Assembly: GCA_037446725.1 (NCBI GenBank)
Contig: JBBIIC010000007.1
Coordinates: 47,291 to 111,290 of the forward strand
Length of the DNA: 64,000 nt
Source of the DNA: JBBIIC01 sp037446725
Lineage (GTDB): Bacteria > Actinomycetota > Coriobacteriia > Anaerosomatales > SLCP01
Direction of reading: 5' to 3'
Both the position numbers and the translations under genes were made by a program. The notes under the pieces were generated by a model, which was not told the DNA's origin, did no database searches, and saw only the letters and a program-made list of their open reading frames with translations. Positions 8,382-15,825 of the stretch are shown one piece after another (within the stretch, counting starts at the first letter, position 1; each line of letters begins with the position of its first letter).

Positions 8382-8951
8382 ATGACACGACTCCGGGACA
8401 TCGGAGATGCCCTCGTAGCGGCGCGGTTGGCGCAGGGCATCACACAGCGCGGACTCGCCATGCGCCTGGGGGTGCACCAGCAGCAGATCGCCCGATGGGA
8501 GCGGGAGCGGTACGGCTGCGTGTCGCTTGCACGCCTCACCCGGGTGGCGGAGACGCTCGGCGTGACGGGGGAGTCCCTGCTGGCAGCGGAGGCGCCCGCG
8601 GCATACGGGGCGGCCACCGTTGAGGCGCCGGACACAGCCGCGGTGACGCCCGTGCGAGACCTCGGCGAGATCGTGGCGCGAGTCCGAGCACACGCGGACG
8701 AGTTGCAGGAGCGGTTCGGCGTGACGCGCATCGACGTGTTCGGGTCGTTCGCCCGCGGCGAGCAGACGGCCGAGAGTGATGTGGACCTGATCGTCGAGGT
8801 CGCTGAGCCCACGCTCGAGACGGTGTTCGGGTCTGAGGAGTACCTCACCGAGATCCTCGGACGCAAGACGGACGCAGGGTCATTCGCGTCACTGCGCCCT
8901 CGTGTGCAGCCGTACGTGGACAAGGAGCGAGTCCGTGTCTGGGGAACGTGA
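8382..8951 (+). CDS. mntA: XRE-HTH fused to MNT-type nucleotidyltransferase (antitoxin)
   Basis: 189 aa. Residues 1-61 are an XRE/Cro-type helix-turn-helix (ITQRGLAMRLGVHQQQIARW). Residues 94-189 are a minimal nucleotidyltransferase with GSFARGE at 121-127 and SDVDL at 132-136, the GSx10DxD catalytic signature. MntA-type proteins AMPylate a tyrosine of the partner HEPN toxin (type VII toxin-antitoxin). The fused HTH suggests it also represses its own promoter. ATG 8382 is preferred to an in-frame TTG at 8367, which lies inside the -10 region. The gene overlaps the toxin gene. Confidence 0.85.
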   Translation: MTRLRDIGDALVAARLAQGITQRGLAMRLGVHQQQIARWERERYGCVSLARLTRVAETLGVTGESLLAAEAPAAYGAATVEAPDTAAVTPVRDLGEIVARVRAHADELQERFGVTRIDVFGSFARGEQTAESDVDLIVEVAEPTLETVFGSEEYLTEILGRKTDAGSFASLRPRVQPYVDKERVRVWGT

Positions 8952-9312
8952 CGTCGGGTCTCACGTGCAGGACATGGTTGAGGCTTGCGAGCGGATCATC
9001 CTGTTCGCCGATGGGTTGTCTGACGATGCCCTGCTAGACCCGGAGCGACCTGTTCGAGGAGGCGTGCTGTACAACCTGATGGTTCTCGGCGAAGCGTCAA
9101 AGCACGTTCCCGAGGAATGGGTTGTGCGGCACCCGCACATCCCGTGGAGGCGCATCGCAGGAATGCGAGACAGGATCGTTCACAACTACTTCGGTCTCAA
9201 TGAGGACGTGGAGGTTCTGGCCGTCCGCACCAGCGTTCCGGCGATTCTGCCGCTCCTGCGGACGATGCTCGCCGAGATGGACGCCGGAGACGAGGCCGGA
9301 CCTACCCCGTAA
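8935..9312 (+). CDS. hepT: HEPN-domain toxin, HepT/DUF86 family
   Basis: 125 aa. The GTG start at 8935 is preceded by AAGGAG and lies inside the end of the MNT gene. The HEPN RNase motif R-x4-H-x-Y is seen at R78, H83, Y85 in RDRIVHNYFG. The tyrosine is the residue AMPylated by MntA in characterised pairs. HepT toxins act as RNases in the cytoplasm. Gene order here is antitoxin then toxin. Confidence 0.87.
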   Translation: MSGERDVGSHVQDMVEACERIILFADGLSDDALLDPERPVRGGVLYNLMVLGEASKHVPEEWVVRHPHIPWRRIAGMRDRIVHNYFGLNEDVEVLAVRTSVPAILPLLRTMLAEMDAGDEAGPTP

Positions 9313-9390
9313 ACAGAGAGGTTTCGTTAGTCGTGCGACGTCGCTCGCCATGTCGGCGGCGCACGTGAGAAAGACGGAGGTGATGTCACC

Positions 9391-9846
9391 ATGGCGATCA
9401 TGCGTTGGGATCCGTTCGGAGAGATGCTGCGCATGCAGCGGGATATGGACCGCATCTTCACGCGCATGGGGAGCGCCGAGGGACGCGGCGAGACTGCCGC
9501 AGCCGTGGCGTGGATGCCCAAGATCGACGTGAAGAGCAAGGGCGACGACATCGTCGTCCATGCCGAGCTGCCCGGGATCGATCCCGATGAGGTCGAGATC
9601 GAGGTCACGGACGGCGTGCTCACCATCAAGGGCGAGCGGAAGGCCGAGGAGGAGCGCGAGGACGAGGGCTGGCTCATCCGTGAGTCGAGCTATGGCGCAT
9701 TCGAGCGCTCGATGGTCCTGCCTGAGGGTGTCGATCCCGGCTCGATCACTGCCGAGTACAACGACGGCATCCTCGAGGTGCACGTGCCCAAGGCGCTCGA
9801 GGCCGCCAAGCCCAAGACCACGAAGGTGAGCGTGGGCAAGAAGTAG
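9391..9846 (+). CDS. hsp20: small heat-shock protein Hsp20
   Basis: 151 aa. The N-terminal WDPFGEMLRMQRDMDRIF segment is the typical actinobacterial Hsp20 start. The alpha-crystallin domain contains the conserved AELPGIDPDEVEIEV and a final GILEVHVPK beta strand. ATP-independent holdase in the cytoplasm; it passes clients to DnaKJE and ClpB encoded upstream. A strong site GGAGGTGAT precedes the ATG. No HAIR-like site is visible in the 78-bp upstream gap. A strong hairpin terminator follows. Confidence 0.95.
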   Translation: MAIMRWDPFGEMLRMQRDMDRIFTRMGSAEGRGETAAAVAWMPKIDVKSKGDDIVVHAELPGIDPDEVEIEVTDGVLTIKGERKAEEEREDEGWLIRESSYGAFERSMVLPEGVDPGSITAEYNDGILEVHVPKALEAAKPKTTKVSVGKK

Positions 9847-9872
9847 CCAACAACCTTTCTTCCCTCTCTCTG

Positions 9873-9900
9873 CGAAGCCGGGCCGCCGCGCCCGGCTTCG
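9873..9900 (+). terminator. hairpin terminator after hsp20
   Basis: Perfect 11-bp stem CGAAGCCGGGC / GCCCGGCTTCG with a 6-nt loop, located 27 nt after the hsp20 stop. The downstream sequence is only weakly T-rich (TGCGTTATACT). Confidence 0.75.
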
Positions 9901-9988
9901 TGCGTTATACTCGGGCGTCAGTACCGCGTGCCGGCCTACGGTGCCTTCACGCACAGCAACCGACATCCAAACGGGAGGGACGACCGTT

Positions 9989-11266
9989 ATGGACCAGGGT
10001 GCCGCCACGCGCGGCTGGATCGTCGCGCTTGCCGGGCTCGGCATCAACCTCGCGCTCGGAGTGCTCTACTCCTGGAGCGTCATCGCGAAGACTCTGACCG
10101 CCGAGTGGGGGTGGAGCTCCGGTGCGGCGAGCCTGCCTTACGCGGTCGCAGTGGGCGTGTTCTCGCTCAGGATGGTGTTCGCGGGCCGCGCGCAGGACCG
10201 CTTCGGCCCGCGCATCGTCGCCACGCTCGGTGGTGCGCTCACCGGTCTGGGACTCATCGTCGCCGGCTTCGCCGGTCCCGACCAGGTGCCGCTCGTGGTG
10301 CTCGGCTTCGGCGTGCTCGCGGGCGCGGGCATCGGACTCGGCTACGCGGCGGCGACCCCCGCGGCGGTCAAGTGGTTCCCGCCCGAGCGCAAGGGGCTCA
10401 TAACCGGGCTCGTGGTGAGCGGGTTCGGGCTCGCGAGCGTCTACATCGCGCCTGTCACGGCGACGCTGCTCGGCGGTGCCGGTGTGAACACGACGTTCTT
10501 CGTGCTCGGCGCCTCGTTCCTGGTCATAACCATCGGGCTCGCGCAGCTGCTCACCGACCCGCCCGCAGACTACGTGCCCGGCGGGCCGGTCAAGATCGCA
10601 GCGGTGGCCGGTGCAGCCGCGGCGCCGGAGACACCCGAGACCCGCGACTACGACTGGCGCGACATGGTGCGCACACGGCAGTTCGTGCTGCTGTGGCTCA
10701 TGTACGCGTGCTCGGCGTTCGCGGGGCTGATGATCATCGGGCACATGGCCAAGATCGCCGTCCTGCAGCTGTCCGGTGTCGAGCTCGGCTTCGTGCTCGT
10801 CGCGGTGCTGGCCATCGGCAACGCGGCCGGACGCATCGTCGCCGGCATCGTGTCCGACCGGATCGGCGGGCTCGAGACGATGTTCGGCGTCTTCGCGTTC
10901 CAGGCGGTGCTGATGGTGTTGCTGCCGCGGGCGGAAGCCGCAGGTACGCTTGCGCTGGCCGCCGCGTTCGTGGGCTTCTGCTACGGGGCGAACCTCTCGC
11001 TCTTCCCCTCGACGACCGCCGGCTTCTTCGGCACCAGGCATCTCGGCGTGAACTACGGACTCGTGTTCACCGCGTGGGGTGTGGGCGGGGTGTTCGGCTC
11101 GATGAGTGCGGGCACGATCGTTGACACGACCGGCTCCTACGCGACCGCATACACCGCAGCCGCGGTCCTGTGCGTGCTCGCGGCCGTGCTCAGCCGCTTC
11201 ACGAAACCGCCTGCGCCGCTCGCAGTACCGGTCGTCACCGCCGAGCCGCTGCGCGAGGCCGCATAA
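9989..11266 (+). CDS. MFS transporter, oxalate/formate antiporter (OFA) family
   Basis: 425 aa, about 12 membrane helices. The start (RGWIVALAGLGINLALGVLY followed by SWSVIAKTL) is the OFA-family signature. The loop AQDRFGPRIVATLGG is the MFS motif between helices 2 and 3. Characterised members exchange oxalate/formate or carry other monocarboxylates; the true substrate here is unknown because no oxalate genes are nearby. ATG 9989 is preceded by GGGAGGG. A TTATACT -10-like element lies near 9904. Confidence 0.85.
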   Translation: MDQGAATRGWIVALAGLGINLALGVLYSWSVIAKTLTAEWGWSSGAASLPYAVAVGVFSLRMVFAGRAQDRFGPRIVATLGGALTGLGLIVAGFAGPDQVPLVVLGFGVLAGAGIGLGYAAATPAAVKWFPPERKGLITGLVVSGFGLASVYIAPVTATLLGGAGVNTTFFVLGASFLVITIGLAQLLTDPPADYVPGGPVKIAAVAGAAAAPETPETRDYDWRDMVRTRQFVLLWLMYACSAFAGLMIIGHMAKIAVLQLSGVELGFVLVAVLAIGNAAGRIVAGIVSDRIGGLETMFGVFAFQAVLMVLLPRAEAAGTLALAAAFVGFCYGANLSLFPSTTAGFFGTRHLGVNYGLVFTAWGVGGVFGSMSAGTIVDTTGSYATAYTAAAVLCVLAAVLSRFTKPPAPLAVPVVTAEPLREAA

Positions 11267-11375
11267 GCGCTGGCAGGGCAGTCGGCGGCGTGCGCTTCGC
11301 CCGGCGGGCAGGGGAGACAGGGCCGGCGTCGAACAACCCGGTAGATGTCGGTTTCTGCCGTATCGGGGGTTGGGC

Positions 11376-13214
11376 ATGCCGGAGAACGGTCCAGACACGC
11401 CGACGAGCTTCGAGGCGCAAGGCGACCAGTGTGAGCGCATCCAGGCGATCCTCGCGGCCACGGCCGACGGCCTGATCGTCCTCGACCCGTTGGGGCGCGT
11501 CGAGCTGGTCAATCCCGCCGCCGCCGACCTGCTCGGTAGCGCCGCCGCCGACCTGCTCGGTCGCGAGGTCGACGTCACCGAGCTGCTCGGGCTCCAGGAG
11601 GAGCCCGAGAACGGCGTGGGAGTGGAGGTCATCCGCTCGGTGCCGGAGCATCGCGTTCTGATGGTGCGCATGAACCGCATCGTCGGCCATGATGGCGAGT
11701 CCGCCGGCCATGTCATCAGCGTCCAAGACATCACCGCCGAGCGCGAGGCCGCGGTGATGAAGAACGAGTTCGTCTCGACGGTCTCCCACGAGCTGCGCAC
11801 CCCGCTCACGTCCATCAAGGGATACGTGGACCTCATCGTCGACGGCGACGCGGGCGAGATCAACGAGATCCAGAAGGAGTTCCTCACCATCGTCCAGGAG
11901 AACTCCGACCGGCTCGTCGCGCTCATCAACGACATCCTCGACATCTCGCGCATCGAGTCCGGCCGCGTGCACCTCAAGGTCGATCCGCTCGAGATCCCTG
12001 AAATCATCCAGGGCGTGGTCGACACCTTCCGTACCGTCGCGAGAAGCTCGGACATCGAACTGACGTGGGTTGCCGAGGAACCGATGCCGCGTGCGGCCGG
12101 CGATCGCGACCGCATCGGGCAGGTGTTGATGAACCTCGTGAGCAACGCGATCAAGTACTCGCCGGGTGGCGGCTCGGTCACGGTGCGCGCACGCCAGGAC
12201 GGCGAACAGGTGGTGGTCTCGGTGCACGATACCGGCATCGGCATCGCGCCCGATGACCAGGAGAAGCTCTTCACCAAGTTCTACCGGGTCGACTCCTCGC
12301 TTACCCGCGACATCGGCGGCACCGGGTTGGGACTCTCGATCTGCAAGAGCGTCGTGGAGCTGCTCGGCGGGGACGTCGGCTGCGAGAGCGAAGCAGGTCA
12401 AGGTTCGACATTCTGGTTCACGCTGCCGGTGGCCTCCTGCGAGCTCGTGCGCAAACCCGAGCTGGAGGGCCCGCTCGAGTCGGCCGGAGGACTCGTGCTC
12501 GTGATCGACCGCGACCAGACTACCTGCGATCTCATCGGCACGTACCTGCGCAAGCGGGGCTACGACGTCGAGTACGCTCACGATGCTGCCGAGGCGCACG
12601 ACAAGGCGCTCAAACTCCAGCCGCGGGCGATCACGCTCGACGTCATGCTCGAGGAGGGGGACGGGTTTGAGCTGCTGCACCAGCTCAAGGACGACCCGTC
12701 CACCCGCGACATCCCGGTGGTCGTTCTCTCGATCGTCTGCGACGAGGGCCGCAGTCTGCGTCTCGGAGCCGCCGACTACCTCGAGAAGCCGATCGACCAC
12801 GAGCGGCTCATCAGGATCGTCGATGATCTCGTGGGTGGCCAGGACGCGCCGCTCGTGCTCGTGGTCGACGACGACCGCGACATCGTGAGTGCGATGAGCA
12901 CCATGTTGCGCGTCAAGGGATTCTCGACCATCGCGGCCTACGACGGCAAAGAGGCGATGGCGGCCATCGCCCAGCACCGGCCCGACCTCGTCCTGCTCGA
13001 CATGCGGATGCCGGTCATGGATGGGTATCAGGTGATACATGAGGTCAAGAGCGCCGAGGAGACGAGGGACATCCCCATCGTGGTCATGACAGCGCACCGC
13101 ATCGACCGGGAGCGGACGGACCTGCTCGCGCTCGCCGCCGAGCAGCTCTACAAGCCGTTCGCGGTTGAAGACCTCGTCGCGCGCGTCGAGCGGTACATCG
13201 CAGAGGAAGGGTAG
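11376..13214 (+). CDS. hybrid sensor histidine kinase (PAS-HisKA-HATPase-REC-REC)
   Basis: 612 aa, no obvious membrane segment. PAS domain at about 20-130; H-box VSTVSHELRTPLTSIKGYV near residue 140; HATPase N, G1 and G2 boxes (NLVSNAIKYSPGGG, DTGIGI, GGTGLGLSI). Two C-terminal receivers follow: the first opens with IDRDQ in place of the usual acidic pair but keeps LDVML; the second (VVDDDRD, LLDMRMP) is complete. The PAS domain contains an exact 21-nt tandem duplication. It is followed at once by two stand-alone receiver genes, suggesting a phosphorelay. Signal unknown. Confidence 0.9.
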   Translation: MPENGPDTPTSFEAQGDQCERIQAILAATADGLIVLDPLGRVELVNPAAADLLGSAAADLLGREVDVTELLGLQEEPENGVGVEVIRSVPEHRVLMVRMNRIVGHDGESAGHVISVQDITAEREAAVMKNEFVSTVSHELRTPLTSIKGYVDLIVDGDAGEINEIQKEFLTIVQENSDRLVALINDILDISRIESGRVHLKVDPLEIPEIIQGVVDTFRTVARSSDIELTWVAEEPMPRAAGDRDRIGQVLMNLVSNAIKYSPGGGSVTVRARQDGEQVVVSVHDTGIGIAPDDQEKLFTKFYRVDSSLTRDIGGTGLGLSICKSVVELLGGDVGCESEAGQGSTFWFTLPVASCELVRKPELEGPLESAGGLVLVIDRDQTTCDLIGTYLRKRGYDVEYAHDAAEAHDKALKLQPRAITLDVMLEEGDGFELLHQLKDDPSTRDIPVVVLSIVCDEGRSLRLGAADYLEKPIDHERLIRIVDDLVGGQDAPLVLVVDDDRDIVSAMSTMLRVKGFSTIAAYDGKEAMAAIAQHRPDLVLLDMRMPVMDGYQVIHEVKSAEETRDIPIVVMTAHRIDRERTDLLALAAEQLYKPFAVEDLVARVERYIAEEG

Positions 13215-13218
13215 CCGA

Positions 13219-13617
13219 GTGGGCCGGATCCTCGTCGTCGATGACGAGCCGCACATCGTCAAGCTTGTCTCGTTCTCGCTCGAGCGCAACGGGCACGAGG
13301 TCTATCAGGCTGCCGACGGGGTGACGGGCGTCAGGATCGCGGCCGAGGAACTCCCCGACCTTATCCTCATGGACGTGATGATGCCGGTGATGAACGGATA
13401 CGACGCACTCGACAAGCTCAAGGCCGACCCGGCCACCCGCGACATCCCGGTGGTGATGCTCTCGGCAAAGAGCCAGCACTACGAACAGCAGGAAGGCCTG
13501 CGGCGCGGTGCGCTGCAGTATATATGCAAGCCGTTCACGCCGCGCGACCTCGCGGAGACCGTGAACGCGATACTAGCAGGTGACAAGGGAGAGGAGGTGC
13601 GTGCGGATGACGCGTAA
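13219..13617 (+). CDS. stand-alone response regulator receiver
   Basis: 132 aa, receiver domain only. The acidic pair VVDDEP, phospho-acceptor LMDVMMP, switch Ser in MLSAKS and conserved Lys in CKPFTP are all present. It has no output domain, so it acts through protein contacts or phosphotransfer. The GTG start is 4 nt after the hybrid kinase stop; the stop overlaps the next receiver gene. Confidence 0.9.
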   Translation: MGRILVVDDEPHIVKLVSFSLERNGHEVYQAADGVTGVRIAAEELPDLILMDVMMPVMNGYDALDKLKADPATRDIPVVMLSAKSQHYEQQEGLRRGALQYICKPFTPRDLAETVNAILAGDKGEEVRADDA

Positions 13618-14071
13618 GATACTCGCGGTCGACGACGAGCCGTCGATCGTCCGGCTCGTGACGGCGGCGCTGACCAGCCGGGGCTATGACGTGGTAACCG
13701 CGCACGACGGCCAGGACGCACTCGACAAGGTCGCGCTCGAGAAGCCCGACCTCATCGTGCTCGATATCATGATGCCGAGGATGGACGGCCGCGAAGTCGC
13801 GCGGCGGCTGGCGGTCAAGCCGGCGACCGCGAGGATCCCCATCGTCTTCCTGTCGGCCATTGGGGACCTCGACAGTCAGCTCGACACGATGGAGGAGCTC
13901 AAGAACGTCGAGTACCTGACTAAGCCCTTCGACGTGAAGGAGCTCGGAGACTACGTCGATGCGATGCTCGACCCCGCCAAGCGCGCGGAGCTCGCCCAGC
14001 ATCGCAGCAGGCAGGTCAGCAAGCTGCGCACGATGGTGGAGATCATGCACCGGAAGCGCGAGACCACTTAG
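13607..14071 (+). CDS. stand-alone response regulator receiver with C-terminal tail
   Basis: 154 aa. Receiver motifs AVDDEP, LDIMMP, FLSAIG and TKPFDV are intact. A basic tail of about 30 residues (HRSRQVSKLRTMVEIMHRKR) may bind a partner. It overlaps the preceding receiver gene by 11 bp. ATG 13607 is used; an in-frame GTG at 13601 sits closer to the GAGGAGG site and cannot be excluded. Likely part of the same phosphorelay as the hybrid kinase. Confidence 0.88.
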   Translation: MTRKILAVDDEPSIVRLVTAALTSRGYDVVTAHDGQDALDKVALEKPDLIVLDIMMPRMDGREVARRLAVKPATARIPIVFLSAIGDLDSQLDTMEELKNVEYLTKPFDVKELGDYVDAMLDPAKRAELAQHRSRQVSKLRTMVEIMHRKRETT

Positions 14072-14170
14072 CCGACCGTCCGGCTTCGATACCCCTCCCC
14101 CAGGCGTGTGCCCCTGGGTATATCCAGGGTGTACGCGGATGTGCAGCACACGAGCGAGGAGGGGCACGAG

Positions 14171-14596
14171 ATGAGCGATATGCCTGACATCGACCCGAAG
14201 GACTTCCGAAAGCTCCTCAAGGAGATCGGCGAGTCGGCCGATGCCCGCACGGTCTTCGGCGAGCCCGTGGTCTCCGGCGACCGCACCATCATTCCCGTAG
14301 CCCGCGTGCGCCACAGCGGCGGTGGCGGCATGGGTGGCGGGGGCGGCACCGAAGGCGGGCACGTGTGCACGCCCGAGTGTCCGCCCGAGTGCGACGAGGC
14401 TACCGAGCAGGGCTACGGCACCGGCATGGGGGTCGGCTACACGATCGCCGCCGAGCCGGTCGGGGTGATCGAAGTGACCGCAGACGACGTGTACTGGGTC
14501 CCCACGCTCGACGTCAACCGCCTTGCCGTGATCGGCGCGATGGCCGCTGCGGTCATCGCGGTCGCCTTCGCCCTCGACCGGGCGTTCCGGCACTAG
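14171..14596 (+). CDS. GerW/YtfJ-family protein with C-terminal membrane anchor
   Basis: 141 aa. The core FGEPVVSGDRTIIPVARVR plus the Gly-rich GGGGMGGGGG loop is the hallmark of the GerW/YtfJ family (spore-germination protein in Bacillus, but widespread in non-sporing Actinobacteria). Inserted after the Gly loop is a Cys-rich segment HVCTPECPPECDEA. A C-terminal hydrophobic helix (AVIGAMAAAVIAVAFALDRA) probably anchors it. The start follows GAGGAGGGG. Molecular function of the family is not known; no sporulation gene is seen in the window. Confidence 0.8.
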   Translation: MSDMPDIDPKDFRKLLKEIGESADARTVFGEPVVSGDRTIIPVARVRHSGGGGMGGGGGTEGGHVCTPECPPECDEATEQGYGTGMGVGYTIAAEPVGVIEVTADDVYWVPTLDVNRLAVIGAMAAAVIAVAFALDRAFRH

Positions 14597-14622
14597 GATC
14601 CGCCTCCCGGATGGAGGCTCCC

Positions 14623-15783
14623 GTGTACGAGCTTGTGACCGAGAACCTGCAGGTCAAGGTCTGGGGCACCGACATCGACGAAGGTGCGCTCGAGCAGGCG
14701 CGCAACCTCGCCCGGTTGCCGTTCGCCGTCCGCCACGTCGCGCTCATGCCCGACGCGCACGTGGGATACGGCATGCCGATCGGCGGCGTACTTGCGACTC
14801 TCGGCCAGGTCATCCCGCATGCGGTCGGGCTCGATATCGGCTGCGGCGTGCGGGCCTGGAGCACGAACGTCCCGCTCGCCGAGTTCTCGGGCGTACGCGA
14901 TTCGGTCCTCAACGACGTTCAGCGCTCGGTACCCACCGGTTTCGAGTGGCACCACGTCAGCCAGACCGACCGCACCGCACTCTTCGACGACGTGCCCGAC
15001 GTGCCCGTGCTGCAGGCGGAGGTGCACAAGGCGGTGCGACAGGTCGGGACGCTCGGCGGGGGGAACCACTTCATCGAGGCGCAGGTCGACCCGGAGGGCA
15101 TCGTGTGGATGATGGTGCACTCGGGAAGCCGCAACCTCGGCAAGCAGATGGCCGAGTACTACGATCGCCGTGCGCGCGAGGAGAACCGCGCGTCGGGCTC
15201 TCCCGTGCCGCCGGAGTGGGGGCTCGCGCACCTGGCAACGGAGTCAGAGCTCGGCGCCGAGTACCTCGAGGTCATGCGGTTCTGCCTGCGCTTCGCGCGC
15301 GAAAACCGCCGGCTCATGGCTGAGACGGCGCGCGCGGCGATCGAGCGGCGTCTGCCGGGCGTCGTCCCCGCACCCGATATCGACATCCACCACAACTACG
15401 CGGCCGCCGAGGAGCACTTCGGCGAGCGTGTGATCGTGCACCGCAAGGGCGCCGTGCGGGCCGAGGGCACCGTGATCGTCCCCGGCTCGATGGGGACCGC
15501 GTCCTACATGTGCCGGGGGCTCGCCAACCCGGAGTCATTCGTCTCCTGCAGCCACGGCGCCGGTCGCGTGATGGGTCGCAAGGCGGCGATGCGCGCCTTC
15601 CCGCGCGAGCAGGTCATGCGCGAACTCGAAGAGGCCGGCGTGCGGCTGTTCAAGGCCAAGAAACACGACCTGGCCGAGGAGGCGCCCGCCGCCTACAAGG
15701 ACATCGAAGATGTGATGCGCTATCAGGGCGATCTCGTCGAGCCGCTTTTCCGCCTCACTCCGATAGGTGTCATCAAGGGGTAG
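14623..15783 (+). CDS. rtcB: RNA-splicing ligase RtcB
   Basis: 386 aa. Metal and active-site motifs are visible: MPDAHVGYGMPIGG, GLDIGCGVRA (Cys ligand), LGGGNHFIE, VHSGSRNLG and SCSHGAGRVM (guanylylated His). RtcB joins 2',3'-cyclic phosphate and 5'-OH RNA ends using GTP and Mn2+, repairing RNA broken by endonucleases. GTG 14623 is preferred because GGAGG lies 5 nt ahead; an ATG at 14611 is in frame but lacks a ribosome site. The HEPN RNase in the same window is a conceivable source of such ends, but the genes are not linked. Confidence 0.93.
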   Translation: MYELVTENLQVKVWGTDIDEGALEQARNLARLPFAVRHVALMPDAHVGYGMPIGGVLATLGQVIPHAVGLDIGCGVRAWSTNVPLAEFSGVRDSVLNDVQRSVPTGFEWHHVSQTDRTALFDDVPDVPVLQAEVHKAVRQVGTLGGGNHFIEAQVDPEGIVWMMVHSGSRNLGKQMAEYYDRRAREENRASGSPVPPEWGLAHLATESELGAEYLEVMRFCLRFARENRRLMAETARAAIERRLPGVVPAPDIDIHHNYAAAEEHFGERVIVHRKGAVRAEGTVIVPGSMGTASYMCRGLANPESFVSCSHGAGRVMGRKAAMRAFPREQVMRELEEAGVRLFKAKKHDLAEEAPAAYKDIEDVMRYQGDLVEPLFRLTPIGVIKG

Positions 15784-15825
15784 GCGGAAGGCCCGAACCG
15801 CCAGCGGGGTCGGAATCGCGGGTCG

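Noticed and set aside
14365..14622. Upstream extension of the RtcB frame over the GerW gene
   Set aside because: The extension is Arg-rich shadow sequence of the GerW gene; RtcB similarity begins at YELVTENLQVKVWG, and a ribosome site precedes GTG 14623.
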